Under the pieces are notes generated by a model that ran no database searches, was not told where the DNA came from, and was given only the letters and a program-made list of their open reading frames with translations. Shown here in pieces: positions 45,485-53,536 of a stretch of 64,000 nucleotides of DNA (positions within the stretch are counted from its first letter, which is position 1; the number at the start of each line of letters is the position of its first letter). The position numbers and the translations under genes were made by a program. Source of the stretch: CAZIOH01 sp964540815 (lineage in GTDB: Bacteria; Myxococcota_A; Polyangia; Fen-1088); NCBI GenBank assembly GCA_964540815.1, contig CAZIOH010000014.1, positions 1 to 64,000 of the forward strand, written 5' to 3'.

Positions 45485-46648
45485 TCACCGGCGCGCGCCC
45501 GCGCCGTCACCCCCGGATAGCGGCTTCCCCATCGCCGCCGCATCCGGCCTCAGCCGCACATCCCGGGCCGGCACCGCCAGGCTGGTGCCGGCGCCCTCGA
45601 CGATGCCCATGAACCCGAGCAACACCTCCTGGCGAAACAGCATGAACTCTCCATAGTCGGTGGTCTCCAGGAACGCCTGGATCTCGATGTCGAGCGACGA
45701 CGCCCCGAACTCCCGCAATCGCACCGACACCGAGTCCTGGGCCACCCTCGCCCACGTCTTCAACATGGCCTCCGCCTGGTCCAGCACCTGGCGCATCTGC
45801 CCCACCGTGGTGCCATACGCCAGGCTGAGCGTGCACGACAGACGGATCCGGTCCCGCGGCGCAAACGTCTCGATGCGCAGGTCGGCGAGCTTCCCGTTCG
45901 GGATGGTGATGATGGTCCGATCGAGCGTGCGAATGCGGGTCGAGCGCAGTCCGATCGATTCCACCGTCCCCATGGAGCTGTCGATCCGCACGAAGTCACC
46001 CTCGCGCAGCGGCTGATCCGCGCTGATCGAGAAGGTCCCGAACAGGTTCTCCACCGTCTTCTGCGCCGCCAGCGCCAGCGCCAACCCCCCGATCCCGAGC
46101 CCCGCCACCAGGCTGGCCACCGGGTACCCGAGCTCCGACAGCAAGCTCACCACGGCCAGCGTGAACACCGCCACCTTGGCCACGCGCGCCCCGAGCGGAA
46201 GCACCGACCTCGAGCTCGGTCGCCCCCGCGCCCAGCTCGACTGCACCAGCACCTGGTGACCGATGTCCACCACCCGCGCCAGGACCCAGAAGAACGCCGC
46301 CAGGAAGCCCCCTCGAACCCAGCGATCGACCCAGGCCGCGGTCGCCCCGGGTAGGTCCAACCACCCGTCGCAGAAGTCGATCGTCCCCACGGTCCACCCG
46401 AGGATCAGCGGCCCCCCGATGCGTGCGACGAGAGCATCGTCCCAGGTGACGGTGGTCCGGGCGGCCAGCCGCCGCAGCACCCCACGAGACAGGCGCGACA
46501 GCAACCTCCCCAGCCCCCACGCGCAGATCACCAGCGCCGGCAGCGCCAGCCACTGCCACCACGCCAGCCCGTGCGGGCCGACGTGACGCAGGCTGGACGA
46601 CAGGTCCAGGAAATCCCCCAGGCTCCTCCTCTGCATGGTGACACCCAT
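45485..46648 (-). CDS. Mechanosensitive ion channel (MscS family)
   Basis: This 387-residue protein belongs to the MscS family, channels that release solutes when the membrane is stretched. The N-terminal 170 residues hold about four or five transmembrane helices. The pore-lining TM3 equivalent (LGYPVASLVAGLGIGGLALALAAQKTVENLFG) matches the glycine/alanine-rich MscS signature (SVIAGLGIVGLALGFAAQ...). The cytoplasmic vestibule begins LREGDFVRIDSSMGTVESIGLRSTRIRTLDRTIITIPNG, also diagnostic. Family-normal length. No obvious regulatory domain is attached. A second in-frame ATG (MQRRS) five codons in could be the real start. Confidence 0.92.
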   Translation of the reverse strand: MGVTMQRRSLGDFLDLSSSLRHVGPHGLAWWQWLALPALVICAWGLGRLLSRLSRGVLRRLAARTTVTWDDALVARIGGPLILGWTVGTIDFCDGWLDLPGATAAWVDRWVRGGFLAAFFWVLARVVDIGHQVLVQSSWARGRPSSRSVLPLGARVAKVAVFTLAVVSLLSELGYPVASLVAGLGIGGLALALAAQKTVENLFGTFSISADQPLREGDFVRIDSSMGTVESIGLRSTRIRTLDRTIITIPNGKLADLRIETFAPRDRIRLSCTLSLAYGTTVGQMRQVLDQAEAMLKTWARVAQDSVSVRLREFGASSLDIEIQAFLETTDYGEFMLFRQEVLLGFMGIVEGAGTSLAVPARDVRLRPDAAAMGKPLSGGDGAGARR

Positions 46649-46701
46649 GGTCCGTGGCTCCGCCGACGCCGAGAACGCACCCCTCCCGCGTCAGGCCTTG
46701 G

Positions 46702-47526
46702 TCATTGCACCGTGATGGCGTCCTTGATCTTGTTGAAGATCCCCTGCTTGATGCCCGAGACCTTCATGACGTCCTCGGGCTTCGCGTACGGGCGTCCGGC
46801 GACGATGGCCTTGGCCTTGACCGGCCCGATCCCCGGCAACATCTCGAGCTCGGCCTCCGTGGCGGTGTTCAGGTTGACCTTGACCCCCGCGGGGAGCTTG
46901 CTGGCGCTGCGGGCGGCCGACTCCCTGGCCGTGGCCAGACTCGGGCCGCTGCCGCCCCCGGCCGGCGCTGCCGGTGCCGGCGGGACGGTCGGCAGGCCCG
47001 CGCTCGGCACCACGGGAATCGTGGCCTTCGGAATGGTCGTCACCGCCGAGGGCACGGCGGGCCTGGCTCCCGCGACCACCGCCGGCGGCGTGGCGATCGT
47101 CGTCGCCGGCGCGGCAGCCGCCGCGGATCGTCCCGCCCCCCCGACCGTGACCAGATTTCGCAGGGCTGCCAGCTTCGCGGGCCCGATGCCCTTGACCTTC
47201 GCCAGATCCTCCACCGATGCGAACGGGCGACCCGCGACGATCTGCTTCGACAGCGCGGGCCCCACCCCCGGGAGCGACTGCAGCGTGGCCTCGTCGGCCG
47301 TGTTCACATCGACCAGCGCGACGGCGGCCTTGCCCGGGACCCCAGGCAATCCCCCGAGCTGTGCCCACCCGCGCCTGGCCGGGAGCCCAACCGCCAGCAC
47401 GACGACGACGACGACGAACGCAGCCACTCGAATCACCACCCGCTGGATCGCTCGGCTCGACCGGGGCCCCCCGGCGGTCCGCGACGCGGCTTCGAACCTG
47501 CTTGACGATGTCCTGGAACTCGACAT
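46702..47526 (-). CDS. Membrane-anchored protein with two ComEA-type helix-hairpin-helix domains
   Basis: This 274-residue protein has one N-terminal membrane helix (VVIRVAAFVVVVVVLAVGL, about 30-48), then an HhH module (VDVNTADEATLQSLPGVGPALSKQIVAG followed by FASVEDLAKVKGIGPAKLAAL), an Ala/Pro/Val-rich linker, and a second module (VNLNTATEAELEMLPGIGPVKAKAIVAG and YAKPEDVMKVSGIKQGIFNKI). ComEA proteins bind incoming DNA outside the membrane during natural transformation and usually have one HhH domain. The duplicated domains could bind DNA in two places; this is inference. ATG 47526 was chosen for AAGGGAG placed 9 bases upstream; the frame is open further but with implausible residues. Confidence 0.85.
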   Translation of the reverse strand: MSSSRTSSSRFEAASRTAGGPRSSRAIQRVVIRVAAFVVVVVVLAVGLPARRGWAQLGGLPGVPGKAAVALVDVNTADEATLQSLPGVGPALSKQIVAGRPFASVEDLAKVKGIGPAKLAALRNLVTVGGAGRSAAAAAPATTIATPPAVVAGARPAVPSAVTTIPKATIPVVPSAGLPTVPPAPAAPAGGGSGPSLATARESAARSASKLPAGVKVNLNTATEAELEMLPGIGPVKAKAIVAGRPYAKPEDVMKVSGIKQGIFNKIKDAITVQ

Positions 47527-48023
47527 GGATGGTGCTCCCTTGTTGACGTGACGTGATCTCGTGGGTTGCGAAGCAAGCAGACCCACCCGCGCGGTGCACG
47601 GGGGGCCGGCCCGTCGCCCCGGCATGAAAGCACACCGCCCGCGCAAATGCGTCATCCCGCGCTCGGTGCCAGACCCCGTCGAGCTCCGGTGCACGGCCCG
47701 GTTCGAGGCCGGTGATGCCGGCCCGACACCCGCGGCGATGCGCTCGATGGCCACGCGCCGGTTCCAATCCGAGGAAAACCATGTGCAAACGCCTGCCTAC
47801 CTTCTCCCGACTCGGCCCCCCGACCCGGCCCCCCGGCTCGCCCCCAGCCTCCCGGGCCCGCGCCCGTCGACCTTCCCCCCTCCGCCAGCCGCTTGCATTT
47901 TCGGGCGCTCCCCAGGCTCCCTCCAGGGTATATAGACGGGCGTTCTGCCAACTTCCATGGAACCGATCAGCAACCCCGCTCTGGTGACGTCGGCCGGCCT
48001 TTTCCCTTGCGCGTGAGATCAGC
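47527..48023. other. Intergenic region with a degenerate 13-mer
   Basis: About 500 bases between two divergent genes. It holds one 13-mer with a single mismatch (GGTGCCAGACCCC at 47665-47677), the most distal copy seen of the repeat family. Otherwise no gene or clear regulatory site was recognised. The tail (about 47890-47950) is more AT-rich than the surroundings (TATATAG near 47929-47936) and may contain the promoter of the glycosyltransferase. Confidence 0.4.
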
Positions 48024-49271
48024 GTGAAACTGGAGCGGGGGTTGCGTATTTGCCAGGTCGTTCCCTATGACCTGACCGAGCGGGGTGGGGTCAAGCACCA
48101 CGCGTTCCAGCTGGCGCAGGCCCTGCGCGCCCGCGGCGACGAGGTCACGATCATCGGACCCGCGCCCCGGCCGCTGCAGGATCCGAACACCTTCGGCTTC
48201 CCGGGGATCGTGAACATCCGAGCCAATGGCTCCGACAACCGGGTGGGGATGTTCGTCGCGCCCTGGCGCGTGCGGGCCTTCTTCAAGCAGCACGCGTTCG
48301 ACGTGGTCCACGTGCACGAGCCGCTGACCCCGTCGCTGCCGTACTGGGCCGTGTGGTTCTCGTGGGCCAGCGCACACGTGGCAACCTTTCACGCCTTCTC
48401 CGAGCAAACCCGCCTGTCGCTCGACCTGCTGAGCCGGGTGGGCTCCGGCGTGCTGCGGCCGGCGTTTCAGTTCAACACCGCCGTTTCGAACGCTGCGGCC
48501 TCCTACGCCCCCACCCCCTGGCGACGCTCGCTGACCATCGTTCCGAACGGGGTGCCGACGGCGATGTTTCGCCCGCGCACCGAGCCACGCCCGCCCGGAC
48601 CGATGCGGCTCCTGTTCGTCGGGCGGCTCGGCGACGACCGCAAGGGGTATCGTTACCTCGATCTCGCGTTCCGGCGCCTGCGCGCCCGCGGCTTCGACGT
48701 GACCCTGGACGTGGTCGGAGAGCTCGGCGGCACCTCGCGGCCGGAGCCAGCGCCCGGCCTCACCTACCACGGCTCGGTCTCGCTCGACGCGCTGGTGAGC
48801 CGCTACCAGGCGTGCGATCTCTTCGTGGCGCCCTCCACCGGGCAAGAGTCCTTCGGGATCGTCCTGCTCGAGGCGATGGCGACCGCGCTCCCCCTCGTGT
48901 GCTCGGACATCGACGGTTACCGGCACACGGTGAGCCCGGAGGGGGCTCGGATGGTGCCCCCGCAGGACGTCGACGCGCTGGAGGCGACCATCGCCAATCT
49001 GCTCGAGCGACCGCACACCTGGAGGGCGATGGGCGAGGCCAACCGACGTCGGGCGGCGCTGTTCGACTGGCAGCACATCGCGTACCAGGTGCGCGGCCTC
49101 TACCTGGCGGCGATCCGTCAGCGACGGATGGCCCGATCTGGCGCGCGGGCCCTCGGTCTCGCCAAGCCCGCCGTCCAGGCGCGGCTTCAGGAAGCGGCGT
49201 CCGCGGCGCCGCCGCTGTCGGCCTGGGGCCAGCGCAACCGGATCCAGGGCGACACCACGCTCGACGTGTAG
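48024..49271 (+). CDS. GT4-family glycosyltransferase (PimA-like)
   Basis: This 415-residue protein is a retaining GT-B glycosyltransferase of the GT4 family. The N-terminal motif GGVKHHAFQLAQALRARGDEV and VVHVHEP (acceptor-side domain) precede the C-terminal donor-binding domain: RLLFVGRLGDDRKGYRYLD, VAPSTGQESFGIVLLEAMA (E-x7-E motif that contacts the nucleotide sugar). The order of motifs resembles phosphatidylinositol mannosyltransferase PimA. Start GTG 48024. Its 3' end overlaps the convergent PAP2-type gene by 85 bases. With the PAP2 enzyme and flippase, a glycolipid of the inositol type is possible but not demonstrable. Confidence 0.88.
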   Translation: MKLERGLRICQVVPYDLTERGGVKHHAFQLAQALRARGDEVTIIGPAPRPLQDPNTFGFPGIVNIRANGSDNRVGMFVAPWRVRAFFKQHAFDVVHVHEPLTPSLPYWAVWFSWASAHVATFHAFSEQTRLSLDLLSRVGSGVLRPAFQFNTAVSNAAASYAPTPWRRSLTIVPNGVPTAMFRPRTEPRPPGPMRLLFVGRLGDDRKGYRYLDLAFRRLRARGFDVTLDVVGELGGTSRPEPAPGLTYHGSVSLDALVSRYQACDLFVAPSTGQESFGIVLLEAMATALPLVCSDIDGYRHTVSPEGARMVPPQDVDALEATIANLLERPHTWRAMGEANRRRAALFDWQHIAYQVRGLYLAAIRQRRMARSGARALGLAKPAVQARLQEAASAAPPLSAWGQRNRIQGDTTLDV

Positions 49272-50332
49272 CCGAGGAGCAACCCCGCCACGATGTCCGG
49301 GATCCAGTGGTGCCGCAGATAGATCGTGGAGATCCACAGTGACACCACGAGCGGCAGACAGATCCAGAAGTACAGGCGCGGCCGACGGGGAAAGATGCCG
49401 TCCCCGAAGCGCCAGGCATAAAAGAGGGTCAAGAGCGCGATCGAGCAGTGCAGCGACGGGAAGGCCGACCGCACCCGCAGGGGATCGGCGGTGTCGAACG
49501 CGCCCTGTTGAAGCTCGTAGAGCCCGAAGAACGAGTGAAGGTGCGCCGGCTGGAAGCCCGCCGAGCCCCCATGGAGGAGCGGTTCGTAGTAGCGCGGCGG
49601 GCCCGCCGGGAAGAACAGGAAGAGGATGAATCCGAGGCCCATCTGCACCACAACCGCCGTGGACATCTCGCGGAAATCCGGCCGGCGACCGCGGAGCGCG
49701 AGGCAGGTGGCGAGGAACATGGGCAGGATGAAATAGAGGGCGTAGGTGAATGACATCCAGTCGGTCAACAGCGGGTGGTGAAAGCGCCCGGCCCAGACGC
49801 TCGGCTCCGCACCGAACAGCCGCACGTCGATCCGGTAGAGGACATCGTCGATGGCGTTCTTGCGAATCACCCCGGTGTACGTCTCCATGCTCTCGAAGGC
49901 CCACATGATGACCGTGAGGGGGCCCCAGTCTCGGGCGATGCGCTTCACGGCGGTGAAGAATTCCTGGCCAGCCTTGGCCGAGCCGTTCAGGATGCGGGGC
50001 AGCCGATACACGAAGCTGCAGGTGATGAGCCCGAGACCGATGCCGCCAGCCACCACGATGGGACCTTCCGACCACACGAACGAGGCACCGTACGCCACCA
50101 CCAGCCCGGCCAGCACGCCGAGGAACGCGAGCACGAGACCGAAATCGGGACCCACGGCGGCCAGCGCCGCGACGACCCAGCGTCGGCCGGTGCCGGGGAC
50201 GGCGGGGGCCAAACTGGCTGCCGCCGCGGCCGCGGCCGCCGCGGAGGCGACGCCGACGACCGCGCCGACATTCCCGGAAGCCGGGAGTGTCGGCGCATCC
50301 AGGGCCGACGAAGATCCAGGCTCGGGCGTCAC
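49187..50332 (-). CDS. Membrane PAP2/inositol-phosphorylceramide-synthase-like enzyme
   Basis: This 381-residue polytopic protein belongs to the PAP2 lipid-phosphate transferase superfamily. After an Ala-rich N-terminus and several hydrophobic helices, the late part carries the diagnostic SAFPSLHCSIALL (catalytic His in PSLH) and IYLRHHWIPDIVAGLLLG (C3 domain with H-x3-D). The C1-like segment may be FFPAGPPRYYEPLLHG. The arrangement resembles the AUR1/inositol phosphorylceramide synthase branch more than plain phosphatases. Myxobacteria are known to make ceramide and inositol lipids, so such an activity is plausible, though only enzymology could decide. Divergent from the flippase gene by 30 bases; convergent overlap with the glycosyltransferase gene. 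Confidence 0.8.
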   Translation of the reverse strand: MTPEPGSSSALDAPTLPASGNVGAVVGVASAAAAAAAAASLAPAVPGTGRRWVVAALAAVGPDFGLVLAFLGVLAGLVVAYGASFVWSEGPIVVAGGIGLGLITCSFVYRLPRILNGSAKAGQEFFTAVKRIARDWGPLTVIMWAFESMETYTGVIRKNAIDDVLYRIDVRLFGAEPSVWAGRFHHPLLTDWMSFTYALYFILPMFLATCLALRGRRPDFREMSTAVVVQMGLGFILFLFFPAGPPRYYEPLLHGGSAGFQPAHLHSFFGLYELQQGAFDTADPLRVRSAFPSLHCSIALLTLFYAWRFGDGIFPRRPRLYFWICLPLVVSLWISTIYLRHHWIPDIVAGLLLGYTSSVVSPWIRLRWPQADSGGAADAAS

Positions 50333-50362
50333 GGAGGCGAAGCAAACGCCGCCGGCCCATCC

Positions 50363-51370
50363 ATGTCAATGTCCTTCATGACGAACGTGGGTCACCGGGT
50401 GGCGCAGGTGGCGCGGTTCGTCGCGGTGGTGGCCGTGGGCGTGGCCGCATACCTCATCCTCCGGCGTCTGGACTTCGCGGCCTTGCGCGCGGCCTTGACG
50501 CGGGCGCGGCCAGGGTTGCTGTTGCTGGCCATCGGCTGCAACGCGGGGAATTTTCTGTTCCGGGCGGTGATGTGGCGGATCATGCTGCACGAGGAGCGGC
50601 CGTTGCCGATCGGCCGGCTGGTTCGCTACACCGTGGCCGCCTTCGCAGCCTCGGCGCTCACCCCGGCGCGCGCGGGAGAGGTCTTGCGGCTGTGGCTGCT
50701 GCGGCGCCACCACCAGATCTCGTACGCGCGATCGGCCGGTGCGGCCCTGGCGGAGAAGCTGCTCGACGGACTGGCGCTGGTGGTCCTCGTGGCCCCGCTG
50801 CCGTGGCTGGCCCTGCCGCTGCCCCCCTGGACCGCGCGGGCGGTGTTTGGCCTCGCCATCGGGGCCGTGACGCTGCTGGCGGGGGCGGTGCTGATCACCC
50901 GGTACATGAGGCCGGGGCGCCGACTCGGCGCGTTCCTGGGCCAGATCAGCATCCTCAGGGAGCCCGGTATCCTCGTGAAGGCGCTGGGGGCGGCGCTGGC
51001 GGCCGGGGTGTTCGACCTCGGGACGCTGTGGCTGACGCTCGGCGCGTTCCACATCTCGCATGGGTTCGGGGGGGCCGCGTTCGTGCTGCTCGTGACCAAT
51101 GCCGCGCTGGTGATCCCATCGACCCCGGGAAACATCGGGGCGCTCGAGGCCGGAGCGGTGGTGGCGCTCGATGTGCTCGGCGTCCCACGTCCGCAGGGCC
51201 TGGCGTTCGCCCTCGTTTATCACGCGCTGCAGCTAGGGCCGCTCTTGCTGTTTGCGGCCTTCAACCTTCGGCTCATCCTCGGGGCTGGAGCCCTGCAGGG
51301 ACCGGACCCGGAGGCGCGCACGGGCCTCGATCGTCGAGCGGAACGCGAGTCGCCCACCCCTGCGGAATGA
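50363..51370 (+). CDS. Flippase-like integral membrane protein (LPG synthase TM family)
   Basis: This protein of about 335 residues has eight or nine hydrophobic helices and resembles the transmembrane domain of lysylphosphatidylglycerol synthase (MprF N-domain, also called UPF0104). The first helix is VARFVAVVAVGVAAYLILRRL. Family-type motifs include RAVMWRIMLHEERPLPIGRLVRYTVAAFAASALTPARAGEVLRLWLL and VIPSTPGNIGALEAGAVVAL. Stand-alone members are thought to move lipids or lipid-linked sugars. No aminoacyl-transferase domain is present. ATG 50363 is one of three nearby ATGs (50363, 50369, 50378). The frame is open upstream, but that overlaps the PAP2 gene. Confidence 0.83.
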   Translation: MSMSFMTNVGHRVAQVARFVAVVAVGVAAYLILRRLDFAALRAALTRARPGLLLLAIGCNAGNFLFRAVMWRIMLHEERPLPIGRLVRYTVAAFAASALTPARAGEVLRLWLLRRHHQISYARSAGAALAEKLLDGLALVVLVAPLPWLALPLPPWTARAVFGLAIGAVTLLAGAVLITRYMRPGRRLGAFLGQISILREPGILVKALGAALAAGVFDLGTLWLTLGAFHISHGFGGAAFVLLVTNAALVIPSTPGNIGALEAGAVVALDVLGVPRPQGLAFALVYHALQLGPLLLFAAFNLRLILGAGALQGPDPEARTGLDRRAERESPTPAE

Positions 51371-51391
51371 CACATGGCGTCGATTCGCGCA

Positions 51392-51420
51392 TTGACTTTT
51401 TTTATTGCCTGACGATAAGA
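51392..51420 (+). promoter_or_regulatory. Possible sigma-70-type promoter of the CXXCH lipoprotein gene
   Basis: TTGACT (51392-51397) is followed by an AT-rich spacer including a run of T and then ATAAGA (51415-51420), 17 bases apart, or GATAAG one base earlier. It is the most AT-rich stretch in the neighbourhood and lies about 87 bases before the ATG at 51507. Confidence 0.45.
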
Positions 51421-51506
51421 GCCTCACGGTACTGGGCAGGACACTGGAATCATGTGACTCCGGTTGCGTGACCGGACCCGCCGTTTCCATCAACAGGAGA
51501 GCCCCC

Positions 51507-52304
51507 ATGAGCCGACCGCTCCCGAGACTTTTGCCCTTGGTCCTGATCGCGCTCGCGAGCTGCGTCCCATCCGAGGATGGCTCCTCGACGGACCCGCTGG
51601 GCTCGACCGGGGCTGGAACGGGGGGTATCTCGGTGTCGGCAGGAACCGGCGGGGCTCCGTCCGGCACAGGGGGTCAGCAGTTCACTGCAAGCGGCGGTGC
51701 GCCCGGGACCGGCGGTGCGCCCGGGACCGGCGGCGCGCCGGTCGGCTCCGGTGGCGTGACGGGAAGCGGCGGAAAGGTCGGGACCGGCGGCGCGATGGGA
51801 AGCGCCGATGCGGGAGTCGGCGCCGGGAGCGGCGGCATCCAGGGGGCGCCGGACGGCGGGGTCGGCGCGGGGACCGGTGGGCGAGCGACCGGTGGCGCGG
51901 CAGGGACCGGTGCCACGGCTGCGGTGTGCACCAGCAAGATGAACTACTCGGGCGGAAATGGTCAGAGCATGCGGCCTGGCGCCGATTGCAACGGCTGCCA
52001 CAACTTCGCGATCGCCGGGACCGTGTACCCGACCGCCCACGAGCCCGACAACTGCATCGGGGTCAACGGCACGGCAGGGGTCAAGGTGGTCATCACGGGC
52101 TCGACCGGACAGGTCCTGACCCTGACGCCGAACTCGTCGGGCAACTTCTACTCGAACACCAACGTGACCACACCCTTCACGGTCAAGCTCACCAACGGTG
52201 CCAATTCGCGCATGATGGTGAGCCCGCAGACGAGTGGCGCGTGCAACAGCTGCCACACCGTGAACGGCTCCAACGCGGCCCCCGGCCGCGTCATGTCGCC
52301 GTAG
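51507..52304 (+). CDS. Lipoprotein with Gly-rich linker and two CXXCH motifs
   Basis: This 265-residue protein has a canonical lipoprotein signal MSRPLPRLLPLVLIALASC (lipidated Cys 19). A Gly/Ala/Thr-rich TGG-type linker spans about 30-140. The C-terminal 120 residues contain CNGCH (from residue 161) and CNSCH (from residue 246), the CXXCH pattern that binds covalent haem in c-type cytochromes, with a beta-rich segment between them (VKVVITGSTGQVLTLTPNSSGNFYSNTNV). No distal Met or His ligand can be assigned with confidence. A two-haem surface cytochrome is possible; a disulfide or metal role is the alternative. A strong AGGAGAG precedes the ATG. Confidence 0.78.
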   Translation: MSRPLPRLLPLVLIALASCVPSEDGSSTDPLGSTGAGTGGISVSAGTGGAPSGTGGQQFTASGGAPGTGGAPGTGGAPVGSGGVTGSGGKVGTGGAMGSADAGVGAGSGGIQGAPDGGVGAGTGGRATGGAAGTGATAAVCTSKMNYSGGNGQSMRPGADCNGCHNFAIAGTVYPTAHEPDNCIGVNGTAGVKVVITGSTGQVLTLTPNSSGNFYSNTNVTTPFTVKLTNGANSRMMVSPQTSGACNSCHTVNGSNAAPGRVMSP

Positions 52305-52318
52305 GTCGAAATCGGTCC

Positions 52319-53524
52319 TCACCGAGCCTCGGCGAAGCTCTGGTGGTAATCGGGATCCTCGATGCTTCGCGCCGCCACGGTGCTGGTCAGCGGCGCGGAG
52401 CAGTCGAGCATGACCGCGAGCTCGCCCGTGTGGGTCCCCCCCGGTGCGAGCTCGTAGGCTCCGGGGTGCGGCCCGTGGGGGATCCCCGCCGGGTGCAGCG
52501 ACAGGCTTCCACCGCCGACACCGGGGCGCGACGCGAAGCCATCGTTGGCGTAGAACAGCACCTCGTCCACGTCGACCGACGCATGGGGATAGGGACAGGG
52601 ATTGGCGGCCGGATGAAAATCGAGCGGCCGCGGGACGAAGCTGCAGATCAGCGCCCCGCCCGCCTCGAACGTCGCGTGCACCGACGGCGGCAGGTGAACC
52701 TGCCCCACCCGGGGTGAGAACGAGAGGATCGGGAACGCGAAGGGGTAGACCGCGCCGTCCCAGCCGACCACGTCCAGCGGATCGTGGGGCGACCGGAAGC
52801 CGAAGAACCGATCGCCCCGCTTGACGAGGATGTCGCGCGGACCGTCGGCAGCGCCGATCGCCTCGAGGCGGGGATGGCGAAAGTCGCGGTGGCCATAGGG
52901 CGCGTCCATCCGCAGCTGGCCAGCCCCGTTCCGGTAGTGGCGCGGGAGATCGAGGCCGCGCTTGCACTCGATGGACAGCCAGGCCTGCGCGAGGGCGGCA
53001 TCGGGCATGAAGCGGTGAATGGTGCCCTTGGGAACGCAGACGTAGTCGCCCTGCCGGAACGGCAACGCCCCGAACACCGACCGCAGGGTCCCGCCGCCGC
53101 GCCAGATGAAGAACAGCTCGTCGGCGTCCGCGTTCACGAAGTAGGTCGACGCCGCCCGGGTGGCCTGCACGAACCCGATGACCACGTCGCCGTTGAACAG
53201 CAAGGGGACTCGACCGTCGAGCGGCGTCGCGTCCGCCCCTCGACCGCCGGCGTCCCGCCGCGGCCCCGGGAGGCCGAGGCAGTGGAAGCGGCGCCGGCGC
53301 AGGTCGGCGCCAGCCTCGGCCGCCCCACCGACCGGGACTGGAAAGCCCGCCGTGGTCTCGACCGGCATCGCCTCGTGCGGTCGGTGGAGGTGGTAGAGGA
53401 TGGAGTACGGACCCTCGAACCCGCCGCGGGTCAGACACTCCTCGTAGGTCCGCTCACCTGCCGCGGTCCGGAACACGGTGTGCGGCTTGGCTGGCAGCTC
53501 TCCGGCGCTGATTCGCTCGAGCAT
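52319..53524 (-). CDS. hmgA: Homogentisate 1,2-dioxygenase
   Basis: HmgA opens the aromatic ring of homogentisate to maleylacetoacetate using Fe(II). The 401-residue protein has family features including ERTYEECLTRGGFEGPYSILYH near the N-terminus, an ADADELFFIWRGGGTLRSVFG segment, KGTIHRFMP, and the metal-binding tail region VDVDEVLFYANDGF with HPAGIPHGPHPG (Fe-ligand His and Glu). Slightly shorter than bacterial HmgA (about 430). Last gene of the minus-strand fahA-maiA-hppD-hmgA set, 12 bases after hppD. Together these genes convert tyrosine-derived 4-hydroxyphenylpyruvate to fumarate and acetoacetate. Confidence 0.92.
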   Translation of the reverse strand: MLERISAGELPAKPHTVFRTAAGERTYEECLTRGGFEGPYSILYHLHRPHEAMPVETTAGFPVPVGGAAEAGADLRRRRFHCLGLPGPRRDAGGRGADATPLDGRVPLLFNGDVVIGFVQATRAASTYFVNADADELFFIWRGGGTLRSVFGALPFRQGDYVCVPKGTIHRFMPDAALAQAWLSIECKRGLDLPRHYRNGAGQLRMDAPYGHRDFRHPRLEAIGAADGPRDILVKRGDRFFGFRSPHDPLDVVGWDGAVYPFAFPILSFSPRVGQVHLPPSVHATFEAGGALICSFVPRPLDFHPAANPCPYPHASVDVDEVLFYANDGFASRPGVGGGSLSLHPAGIPHGPHPGAYELAPGGTHTGELAVMLDCSAPLTSTVAARSIEDPDYHQSFAEAR

Positions 53525-53536
53525 CGGTGACCATCC

